Virus record (IMG/VR): IMGVR_UViG_3300005468_000580
Coordinates: 1 to 44,794 of that record
Source of the DNA: a virus
Strand: one strand, 5' to 3'
Length of the DNA: 44,794 nt
Part shown: piece by piece, positions 39,173-44,794 of the stretch
Numbering within the stretch: the first letter of the stretch is position 1
Layout of the letters: every line of letters starts with the position of its first letter
Position numbers and translations under genes: made by a program
The notes under the pieces: generated by a model
Told to the model about the DNA's origin: nothing
What the model saw: the letters and a program-made list of their open reading frames with translations, nothing else
Database searches by the model: none

Positions 39173-39396
39173 GCGGGATCTTGATTGCGCTCGCGCTGAT
39201 TGGCTTCCGCGGATGGATGGCCGCGGGGCGCCGGCGCCCTCGCCATTTGCGGCGAGGCTGGAGCGAAACATTGAAGTGGGCCAGGTGGATGGGGCCAGGT
39301 TATGCGATTTGGTTTTGGTGGCAGCCTTACCGGGCAGTACTTCATCGCCGGAAGTGGCGAGGGCGCCGGCGGCGAGACGTGAAAGGAGAGCCATGA
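39169..39396 (+). CDS. small basic membrane-associated protein
   Basis: A 75-residue protein starting with GTG that overlaps the previous stop. A hydrophobic N-terminus (SGILIALALIGF) is followed by strongly basic sequence with tryptophans (RRGWSETLKWARWMGPGY, WFWWQPYRAVLHRRKW). It is probably membrane-attached. The function is unknown. Confidence 0.55.
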   Translation: MSGILIALALIGFRGWMAAGRRRPRHLRRGWSETLKWARWMGPGYAIWFWWQPYRAVLHRRKWRGRRRRDVKGEP

Positions 39397-39641
39397 GAAA
39401 AGCAGGAATCGAGGTCAACGGGTTCAAAGTGTTTTTAGGCGTGCAGACCGGACAAACGCCGGAAAACTGGGAGGCGACATATCGCTTGTTGGAAGCGGCG
39501 CCCGATCTGCTCGATGCGCTGGAGCTATTTGTGCGCTGGACCGAGCGCGAATATCCGACCTGGGATTTGCCGGAGCAGGCGGAGTTGGCCGGGATCGTGC
39601 AGGGCGCGATGGATGCGCTGGCCAAAGCGAGGGGGGAGTAA
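39393..39641 (+). CDS. conserved phage protein with AAPDLL motif
   Basis: An 82-residue protein with AAGGAGAGCC before the ATG. YRLLEAAPDLLDALELFVRW is the motif of the widespread family also seen at 4514-4846, and GFKVFLGVQTG precedes it. No function is assigned. Confidence 0.65.
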   Translation: MRKAGIEVNGFKVFLGVQTGQTPENWEATYRLLEAAPDLLDALELFVRWTEREYPTWDLPEQAELAGIVQGAMDALAKARGE

Positions 39642-39784
39642 TGACTGAGGTTTTGCCACACCTTCCGGTCCGAGTCCTAACCCATTTTTCTGGGGCGTTG
39701 ATTGTCAATAAAAAAGCCGCCGCAGGCATCTACTCAAGAAGTCCCCCCTTCCTTATTCCGCTTTGTGGCTGCGAAAGGAGAGCG

Positions 39785-39961
39785 ATGGGTAAATTTCAAC
39801 TCGTCGGGGTCAGGATCCTGCACGAGCATGAGTGTCCACAGTGCGGCCGGTCGTGGTCGCACACGCAGGCGGGCTGCAGTCGCGGCCCGTACCGATTGAT
39901 CTGTGAACGCTGCTGGCACAATCAGCAGCAGGAGGTGAAAGCAAATGGAATCAGCAGGTGA
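39785..39961 (+). CDS. zinc-ribbon protein
   Basis: A 58-residue protein; AAAGGAGAGC before this ATG decides the start over an in-frame ATG at 39641 that overlaps the previous stop but gives an odd N-terminus. ECPQCGRSWSHTQAGC and ICERCWH provide the zinc ligands. The 143 bases before it hold no convincing gene. Confidence 0.55.
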   Translation: MGKFQLVGVRILHEHECPQCGRSWSHTQAGCSRGPYRLICERCWHNQQQEVKANGISR

Positions 39962-40358
39962 GCTGTACGAGAAAATCCGGGCGGCCAAGGACCAGGGGCC
40001 GCCAGATGACAACCTCAGTCACTATCCGGGGCTGATCGAAGCCGCGGCGATGGAGGTGCTGAGAGAAGCCCGCCAGATTCAGGACCTCAAAGAACAAGCG
40101 GGCGTGATTGAGGACGACACCGCCGCCGCAGTGATCACCGCAACGAGCGAGCAGGGGAAGCCGCTGTATTCGAACGAGCAGGCTCGAGGGATTGCAATCC
40201 GCGAGCAGTTGCGCCAGAGCGCGCAGTTTTCAGCTTTGCAGGAAGAGCTCAGAGACGCTGAGCTGCGGAGGGCGGCGGCCGGGGCAAGGCTGGAGCGGTT
40301 GAGAGGTGAATTCAAAATCGCGCTGCTGGAGCGTGAGGCGGAGATCGCGGCGGCCTGA
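39945..40358 (+). CDS. coiled-coil protein
   Basis: A 137-residue protein; GGAGGTGAAAGCAA precedes the ATG. The second half is a long charged helix (EELRDAELRRAAAGARLERL). Its N-terminus lies in the last 17 bases of the previous gene. The function is unknown. A terminator-like hairpin follows the stop. Confidence 0.6.
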   Translation: MESAGELYEKIRAAKDQGPPDDNLSHYPGLIEAAAMEVLREARQIQDLKEQAGVIEDDTAAAVITATSEQGKPLYSNEQARGIAIREQLRQSAQFSALQEELRDAELRRAAAGARLERLRGEFKIALLEREAEIAAA

Positions 40359-40365
40359 AAAGCGA

Positions 40366-40393
40366 TGAGCCCGGGGGCTCATTCCCGGGCTCA
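40366..40393 (+). terminator. GC-rich hairpin after the coiled-coil gene
   Basis: TGAGCCCGGG (40366-40375) pairs with CCCGGGCTCA (40384-40393) over an eight-base loop. No U-run follows, so it may be a weak or Rho-assisted terminator. A 9-codon frame (MEAYSDKEV, 40405-40434) then overlaps the ribosome-binding site of the next gene. Confidence 0.5.
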
Positions 40394-40435
40394 AGCTCAT
40401 CAACATGGAAGCCTACTCCGATAAGGAGGTTTGAC

Positions 40436-40669
40436 TTGCCGGTTGATGGCAATCTATCACAGCGGAGGCAGCCAGTGGAAGAGCAGATATTTTTAAGTGT
40501 GAGAGAGTGCGCGGAGCTGCTGCGCCTGCAGCCGCGCACCATCTACGAGCTGATTGAAAAGAAACTCATTCCCGTCTGCCCGCGGCCGTTGGGGACGGGG
40601 CGGATCAGATTCGAGCGCGAGAAGGTGATCGCGTGGGCAAAAGGAGGAGAGCAAGATGCGCATACCTAA
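40436..40669 (+). CDS. excisionase/AlpA-like winged-helix protein
   Basis: A 77-residue protein with a perfect AAGGAGGT (40423-40430) five bases ahead of a TTG start. FLSVRECAELLRLQPRTIYELIEKK is the winged-helix recognition region and GRIRFEREKVIAWAK the wing and last helix, as in AlpA/Xis and MerR-like excisionases. It may set the direction of integrase or control late genes. A short leader frame (40405-40434) overlaps its ribosome-binding site and could couple its translation. Confidence 0.75.
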   Translation: MPVDGNLSQRRQPVEEQIFLSVRECAELLRLQPRTIYELIEKKLIPVCPRPLGTGRIRFEREKVIAWAKGGEQDAHT

Positions 40670-40922
40670 AAAGCGAGAAGGCCAGGTCCGAGAGCTCCGC
40701 GACCGGCTTGAGGTAACACTCAAGATCAACTGCGGCAAGCAGGGCGGCTCGGGCTGCGAGCGATGGGAAGAGAGCGAAAACGACAACCTGGAGAGCGTAG
40801 CCGATAAATTCTATGACCGCGGCTGGAGGGTCAAGAAGGTCGTCGATCCACCGGGCTTCAAGCCGGGCACATACTACCTGGCAGTTTGCCCCAACTGTGC
40901 GGGCAGCAGTCGGCAGCCGTAA
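40656..40922 (+). CDS. hypothetical protein
   Basis: An 88-residue protein overlapping the excisionase-like gene by 14 bases. LKINCGKQGGSGCERWEE, a long charged helix and the late YYLAVCPNCAG give two cysteine clusters. No family is recognised. Confidence 0.55.
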   Translation: MRIPKKREGQVRELRDRLEVTLKINCGKQGGSGCERWEESENDNLESVADKFYDRGWRVKKVVDPPGFKPGTYYLAVCPNCAGSSRQP

Positions 40923-40995
40923 ATTTTTCAGGCTCAGTTCACCCAGTGCCGGACTGAAAGAGTAGTCTGCGCTGGCTTACAACGGCGGCCGGCGG

Positions 40996-41021
40996 TAGAA
41001 TGCCGGCAAGATCAACCAGGA
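40996..41021 (+). promoter_or_regulatory. putative -10 and conserved ATCAAC leader
   Basis: TAGAAT (40996-41001) followed by GATCAACCAGGAG, ahead of the gene at 41030. The same ATCAAC-purine-GGAG leader precedes 35951, 36697, 41983 and 43742. A good -35 is not clear. Confidence 0.45.
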
Positions 41022-41029
41022 GAATCAAC

Positions 41030-41305
41030 ATGGAAATTTGCATCACCTACACTCGCGCCGATCAAAAAGCGGATGAAGGGATATCATCAAACTGCCTGCA
41101 ATATGGAGATCGGCTGACCATGCTCACGGTGTGCGAGGGGATCCTACAGCACCCAGACTACAAAGCCGAATTCAAAGCGGAGTGCGTCTCCGGGCGGTGG
41201 TCAGGAGTCGAAATCTGGGAGTTCAGGGCGCCGGCGGAAAAATGGCAGGAAGCCTCTCGCGATCCACGTTTTGAAATCCAATTCCCGGCGATGGAGCGAA
41301 TGTAA
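41030..41305 (+). CDS. hypothetical protein
   Basis: A 91-residue protein starting at MEICITYTRADQ behind the conserved leader. It has a beta-alpha pattern (RLTMLTVCEGILQHPDYK, GVEIWEFRAP) and a polar end. No family is recognised. Its stop overlaps the next start (TAATG). Confidence 0.6.
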   Translation: MEICITYTRADQKADEGISSNCLQYGDRLTMLTVCEGILQHPDYKAEFKAECVSGRWSGVEIWEFRAPAEKWQEASRDPRFEIQFPAMERM

Positions 41306-41634
41306 TGGAGTGCCAATCATGGGCTGCCCGCCTGGACCGCCTGCTCGCGCTCATCGAGGAGGTGAAGCGGCGCCCGGCGCAACTGCCGGAGCACATCTAC
41401 CAGAAACTGGGATGTGGCCGCTCGCTCTTCTTCGAGTATCGGAATTTCTTGCGCGATCAGGTGGGCTTTGAATTTGAATATGATCGCCGGCTCGGCCGCT
41501 ACGTGGTGGGCCGGGACCCTTACCAGCCAGGCCGGGGACTATCGCCACGCGAAACCTATGCTCTTTTGATCTGCGCGGCGGAGGATACACTAGCGCTGAG
41601 AGCGGCGCGAAAATTGATCAGGAGGCAAGGATGA
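41305..41634 (+). CDS. winged-helix regulator, WYL/DeoR-like N-terminal part
   Basis: A 109-residue protein. LDRLLALIEEVKRRPAQLP, then IYQKLGCGRSLFFEYRNFLR, then FEFEYDRRLGRYVVGRDPY and LSPRETYALLICAAE follow the winged-helix and linker of WYL/DeoR-type regulators, without the ligand-binding domain. It probably binds operators in the right arm. The function is otherwise unknown. Confidence 0.6.
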   Translation: MECQSWAARLDRLLALIEEVKRRPAQLPEHIYQKLGCGRSLFFEYRNFLRDQVGFEFEYDRRLGRYVVGRDPYQPGRGLSPRETYALLICAAEDTLALRAARKLIRRQG

Positions 41635-41933
41635 TGGCGCGACCGCCGAAATACAAATCAGAGGAGGAGCGGCGCGAGGCACAGCGCCTGCAAAAGCGCC
41701 GCTCCGCGCAGATCCTCCGGCGGGAGCGGGCCGGCCTCGACCCGGCCACACCCACTTCCGAGTTGACCTCAGGCGAGCGGGCTACGCGCGGCAAGCTCAC
41801 CCATAAGCAGGTGGCCGAGATTCGCAGGCTGCATGAGGCCGAGGGTTGGACTCTGGCCACGCTCGCGCGGCAGTTCGAGGTAAGCGAGAGAAGCATCTCC
41901 GCGATTCTGCGCGGGGAGAGTTGGAAGGAGTGA
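41631..41933 (+). CDS. basic helix-turn-helix protein
   Basis: A 100-residue protein. The N-terminal half is very basic (KYKSEEERREAQRLQKRRSA); the C-terminal half has a Hin-like helix-turn-helix (KLTHKQVAEIRRLHEAEG, LARQFEVSERSISAILRG). Binding of operator or recombination-site DNA is likely. Two adjacent ATG codons follow AGGAGGCAAGG. Confidence 0.65.
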   Translation: MMARPPKYKSEEERREAQRLQKRRSAQILRRERAGLDPATPTSELTSGERATRGKLTHKQVAEIRRLHEAEGWTLATLARQFEVSERSISAILRGESWKE

Positions 41934-41947
41934 GCAGGTAGGAGAGG

Positions 41948-41978
41948 TATAATGTCGGCAACATCAACAGAGGAGGCT
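41948..41978 (+). promoter_or_regulatory. TATAAT -10 and CATCAACAGAGGAGGCT leader
   Basis: TATAAT (41948-41953) ahead of CATCAACAGAGGAGGCT (41962-41978). The second part is identical over 17 bases to 35931-35947 ahead of the SWIM gene. A clear -35 is missing. Confidence 0.55.
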
Positions 41979-41982
41979 CAAT

Positions 41983-42261
41983 ATGGCAACGTACCTAGTA
42001 CTCAGACACGGCTCGAACGGAGCCAATCAACCAGGGACCCAGACCATGGCGGTGTGCTTCGTCGAACTCGAAGCAGACGACGAGGAAGCCGCGCGCAAGC
42101 TGGTCTTGAAAAAAATCACAGTCTACCACAATCAACACCTCGAAGTGCTCGCCGAGGACGAGGTCGACAACGACGACTGGAACAACGCCGTCGAGGACGA
42201 CCTGCCGACCTACACGCCGGCCAAGGGCAAGTTACGGCCGGCTCAGGCAACCGAGGTTTAG
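41983..42261 (+). CDS. hypothetical acidic protein
   Basis: A 92-residue protein behind the conserved leader. TYLVLRHGSNGANQPGTQTMA and a later acidic EDEVDNDDWNNAVEDDLP stretch stand out. No family is recognised. Confidence 0.6.
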   Translation: MATYLVLRHGSNGANQPGTQTMAVCFVELEADDEEAARKLVLKKITVYHNQHLEVLAEDEVDNDDWNNAVEDDLPTYTPAKGKLRPAQATEV

Positions 42262-42576
42262 GTGCGTAGGCAACACCCGAAGGCGGGGCCGGGTGAGGGC
42301 CGGCCCCGCGTCAAAGGCCATATCGACACGCACCGGCTCGCCCTCACGCGTCGCATTGCCGAGTTGCCGATCCTCTTGATGCAGGGGCCACGCTCGCAGA
42401 TCGAATTGGCGCGCCTCTACGAAGTCAGCCAAAAGACGATCTGGCGCGACATCAAGGTGCTCAGCGCTTACTGGCCAATCCACCGTCTGATGCGTGGGCC
42501 GGTTTTGTGGTACGAGCTGGCTCCCGATGCCAGACCGCTGCTGCCGCGGATCGGGCAGCGGCAGGCGAAGGAGTGA
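42262..42576 (+). CDS. winged-helix DNA-binding protein
   Basis: A 104-residue protein with a GTG start directly after the previous stop. ARLYEVSQKTIWRDIKVLSA is the recognition helix of a DeoR/WYL-type winged helix, and PILLMQGPRSQIEL the helix before it. It lacks a sensor domain. With 41305 and 41631 it makes three DNA-binding proteins in about 1.3 kb. Confidence 0.65.
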   Translation: MRRQHPKAGPGEGRPRVKGHIDTHRLALTRRIAELPILLMQGPRSQIELARLYEVSQKTIWRDIKVLSAYWPIHRLMRGPVLWYELAPDARPLLPRIGQRQAKE

Positions 42577-42707
42577 AAATTTTCAGGCGCCTGCGGCGCG
42601 GATGGTGCGCTATCGCGCGCCGTCCACAGCGGGAGACGAAAACGCGCAGCGCCCAACAAAGTCGAGCGTCCGCCGGCGAAAGACCGGCGGCGCGGGTGAG
42701 GGAGTAG
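42573..42707 (+). CDS. small arginine-rich protein
   Basis: A 44-codon frame whose GTG overlaps the previous stop (GTGA). The product is nearly all basic (KIFRRLRRGWCAIARRPQRE, then SRASAGERPAARVRE). Coupling supports it, but the sequence around it is GC-rich and the frame may be chance. Confidence 0.35.
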   Translation: MKIFRRLRRGWCAIARRPQRETKTRSAQQSRASAGERPAARVRE

Positions 42708-42814
42708 GATACGAGGCGACCAGGCATCTGCGGATTCGCGGCAGCGTGAGGAGGTTCATCCCGTCGGCGAATCTGCCGGCGCCGCACGCCACATCAGCAA
42801 GAGGAGGGATCGAG

Positions 42815-43015
42815 ATGGAGATGTTACGTCTGCCGCCAAACACGCGGGTCAGGATCGCAAATCCTAACCATCCCTACTACGGCCGCTCCGGCTGGGCCAG
42901 GAACGAGCGCGTCGAGATGGGGCAACTCGTCTATGAAGTTTGGGTCGATGGGAACCCCTTCCCATCCAGCGCCCTGCGCGAGCAACTGGAAGTGATCGAA
43001 AAAAAAGAGGAGTGA
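42815..43015 (+). CDS. hypothetical protein
   Basis: A 66-residue protein starting at MEMLRLPPNT behind GAGGAGGGATCGAG. RVRIANPNHPYYGRSGWARN and LVYEVWVDGNPF form a small beta domain reminiscent of SH3-like barrels. No function is known. Confidence 0.6.
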   Translation: MEMLRLPPNTRVRIANPNHPYYGRSGWARNERVEMGQLVYEVWVDGNPFPSSALREQLEVIEKKEE

Positions 43016-43021
43016 GGGCAG

Positions 43022-43249
43022 ATGGCTAAAATAGACGCTACCTTCATGGAGCAGGAAGCAGCCCGGCGCCGCAGAGAGCAAGGGTTGCCCGATCCGCCTA
43101 CACACTGCACCAAGTGTGGCCAGGAGCCGCCAGCGGATGAGATTCTCTACTCCCATCCAAACGTGTGCGGAGGCCAGCCGCTCTGTGCCGCCTGCTACGT
43201 GGACGTCCACTTCACGCGCCGACCTTCCACCGAAAAAGCAAAGGAGTAA
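43022..43249 (+). CDS. zinc-ribbon protein
   Basis: A 75-residue protein. HCTKCGQEPPADE and LCAACYVDVHF give a C-x2-C, C-x2-C ribbon after a charged N-terminal helix (EQEAARRRREQG). The function is unknown. Confidence 0.6.
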   Translation: MAKIDATFMEQEAARRRREQGLPDPPTHCTKCGQEPPADEILYSHPNVCGGQPLCAACYVDVHFTRRPSTEKAKE

Positions 43250-43255
43250 TCTCGC

Positions 43256-43618
43256 ATGGAATCACAGGTCGACTGTCCGAGGTGCGGGGGCGAGCAAGCA
43301 GCCGCCCTAACTGTGGAGGGGTACTTTAGCTGCGCTGAGTGTGGCTACGATTTCACAGTCAAAGAGGGGCGAACGCAGATGGACGGGAATAAGCAGAGGA
43401 TCATCGCCCAGGTCGAAGCTATCGCCGACCAGGCCAGAGAAGATAGCAGGCCGCACACTTCAGCCATCCTCCGCCTGGTCTGTGCGATCCTCTCGGCCGA
43501 CCTCGAAGAGGCGCTCTACCAGCGCTTGAAAGGATTGGTCTCTGAGGCGATCAGCGATGAACGGGCGGGCGTCGGGTTAGACCGGGCCGTCAAAGGGATC
43601 AATCAGCAAGAGGAGTGA
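43256..43618 (+). CDS. zinc-ribbon protein with helical C-terminal domain
   Basis: A 120-residue protein. CPRCGGEQAAALTVEGYFSC and AECGYDF form an N-terminal ribbon; an internal methionine (MDGNKQRII) begins a helical part (RLVCAILSADLEEALYQRL). A shorter product from the internal start is possible. The function is unknown. Confidence 0.6.
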   Translation: MESQVDCPRCGGEQAAALTVEGYFSCAECGYDFTVKEGRTQMDGNKQRIIAQVEAIADQAREDSRPHTSAILRLVCAILSADLEEALYQRLKGLVSEAISDERAGVGLDRAVKGINQQEE

Positions 43619-43650
43619 TTCGATCACTACCAGCCCTCTTGATCGGCCGG

Positions 43651-43706
43651 CCTCGCCTTTTCCGGCGAGGGCCCAAGGTGTAAACTGCCCCCAACTCTCC
43701 GGGGGC
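43651..43706 (+). terminator. two hairpins between the zinc-ribbon and integrase genes
   Basis: CCTCGCC (43651-43657) pairs with GGCGAGG (43664-43670); GCCCCC (43687-43692) pairs with GGGGGC (43701-43706). Neither has a clear U-run. They separate the integrase from the upstream operon, and a CATCAACAAAGGAG leader (43719-43732) follows. Confidence 0.45.
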
Positions 43707-43741
43707 TGCAATCCCACACATCAACAAAGGAGAGCATCAAC

Positions 43742-44794
43742 ATGGGAACTTACAAACGCAACAAACGATGGTATTACGATTTCATGCTGCGCCGCGTGCG
43801 CTACCGCAGCGTGGTGCCCGAGGCACGCACCAAGGCCCAGGCTGAAAGGGTAGAGACTCAAGCCAGGCAGGAGGTCTTTGAAGGGAAGTATGGCGGGCAC
43901 AAGGCACCCACCCTCGCCAGCTTCATCGAGGAGGTGTATCTGCCTTGGGCGAAGGCTAACAAGCGGTCATACCTCAACGATGAAACACACTGTCGGGCAA
44001 TCGTTGGGGCGATGGGGCGTCTGCCTCTTGACCAGGTCACCCCATGGCACGTCGAGAAGTTCCGGCGCGAAAGACTTCAGACCCTCACCCGCCGAGGCGG
44101 CCAGCGCTCGCCCACGACAGTGAACCTGGAGGTGGCCACGCTGTGCCGGATTTTCAGTCTGGCAAAGGAGTACGGCAACCCTTGTCGCTCACTCAAGCGC
44201 TTGCGCCAGCCCTCACACCGGGAGCGTTACTTAACAATCGAGGAGGAGCAACAATTAATGGGGGTCCTCACCGGTCACCTGGCCTATCTGCGGCCGATCA
44301 TTTTGATCGCCATCAATACGGGGATGCGGCGCGGGGAGATCTACGGCCTGGAGTGGGAGCGCGTTGACTTCTCGCGCGACCTGATCCGGGTGACCCGCAC
44401 CAAGACGGACCGGGACCGCGTCATCCCGATCAATCCGGTGGTCAGAGAGGTACTCGATCCTCTCTGGAATCGGCGAGGTGGGCCCTGGGTCTTCGCCGAT
44501 CCGCGCGACGACCTCAAGCCCCGCTCTCCTGATTGGCGCCACTTCCGAGAGGCATGGGCGCGAGCCGGCCTGACAGACTTTCACTTTCACGACCTGCGCC
44601 ACACCGCCGGAACCCGCATGGGTGACGCGGGGGTGAATCTCAAAACGATCGCTGAGGTGCTCGGGCATAGTAGGGTTGAGCAGAGCGCCCGCTACACCCA
44701 CGCCACGGACGAGGCCAAGCGGAGGGCGGTCGAGGCTCTTGGCAGCTATGGTCAGGGGCAGGTCATTGAACTGGAAAGGAGGAAACAGTCATGA
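43742..44794 (+). CDS. tyrosine recombinase (phage integrase)
   Basis: A 350-residue complete integrase. The N-terminal part (GTYKRNKRWYYDFMLRRVRY) resembles the arm-binding domain; the SAM-like core-binding domain is at about 55-155; the catalytic domain follows. Active-site residues: TGMRRGE with Arg196, HDLRH with His283 and Arg286, LGHS with His309, and Tyr318 in ARYTH. It integrates the element at an attachment site, probably just right of this window, as it ends at the last base. It stands apart behind its own leader and hairpins. Confidence 0.9.
   Translation: MGTYKRNKRWYYDFMLRRVRYRSVVPEARTKAQAERVETQARQEVFEGKYGGHKAPTLASFIEEVYLPWAKANKRSYLNDETHCRAIVGAMGRLPLDQVTPWHVEKFRRERLQTLTRRGGQRSPTTVNLEVATLCRIFSLAKEYGNPCRSLKRLRQPSHRERYLTIEEEQQLMGVLTGHLAYLRPIILIAINTGMRRGEIYGLEWERVDFSRDLIRVTRTKTDRDRVIPINPVVREVLDPLWNRRGGPWVFADPRDDLKPRSPDWRHFREAWARAGLTDFHFHDLRHTAGTRMGDAGVNLKTIAEVLGHSRVEQSARYTHATDEAKRRAVEALGSYGQGQVIELERRKQS

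Overview
This is a nearly complete temperate tailed-phage-type genome, integrated or formerly integrated, from an unidentified GC-rich bacterium. The evidence is a tyrosine recombinase at the right end next to an AlpA/Xis-like gene, a packaging and capsid module (small and large terminase, portal, XkdF-type protease, scaffold, decoration protein, major capsid, head-tail connector), and long runs of very small early genes joined by 1-4 base stop/start overlaps. No host housekeeping genes, rRNA or tRNA are visible. The intergenic DNA carries dispersed heptamer-like and hairpin repeats that look like bacterial chromosomal repeats rather than phage sequence, which suggests long residence in a chromosome. 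I cannot name the host. The repeats recall those of cyanobacteria and some Acidobacteriota, but that is only an impression.

Layout. (1) 1-11101, plus strand: an early left arm of about 30 short genes. It includes a DUF1376-like replication protein, a stand-alone NrdR-type zinc ribbon, an XRE regulator, a Cys/His-repeat protein, a J-domain protein, an adenine DNA methyltransferase and a C5 cytosine methyltransferase fused to a zinc finger. (2) 11354-31265, minus strand: the late module read right to left, TerS, TerL, a secreted Cys-rich protein, a secreted nuclease, portal, a 1902-residue protease polyprotein, scaffold, decoration protein, capsid, connector, fibre-like proteins. One glycosyltransferase-like gene (14036-14737) runs against it and overlaps a phosphoribosyltransferase. 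(3) 31642-33079, minus strand: a set of small membrane and coiled-coil proteins, probably the lysis or membrane cassette; three of these genes are under 50 codons. (4) 33080-35950: repeat-rich DNA carrying a small conserved phage gene, a 31-bp perfect inverted repeat and a DpdA/TGT-like gene. (5) 35951-44794, plus strand: a right arm behind a strong sigma70-like promoter, with a SWIM protein, HNH, BON, ArdC-like antirestriction, several winged-helix or HTH regulators, an excisionase-like protein and the integrase.

How it fits together. The plus arms would run establishment, lysogeny and DNA modification; the minus block makes and fills the capsid. Two methyltransferases, a DpdA-like base-exchange enzyme and an ArdC-like protein together suggest heavy protection of the genome against restriction. 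No tape measure, tail tube, sheath, endolysin, DNA polymerase or helicase can be recognised, so the particle is either short-tailed with divergent tail genes or depends on another source for some functions.

The most interesting points are: the DpdA-like gene whose stop codon lies in a 31-bp perfect palindrome; the capsid polyprotein with five N-H-N-H modules and a 2H phosphoesterase domain; fibre proteins with signal peptides; a GCA-rich dispersed repeat that supplies the hydrophobic core of several signal peptides; and interleaved inverted repeats (terminator/antiterminator or pseudoknot) ahead of the scaffold gene.
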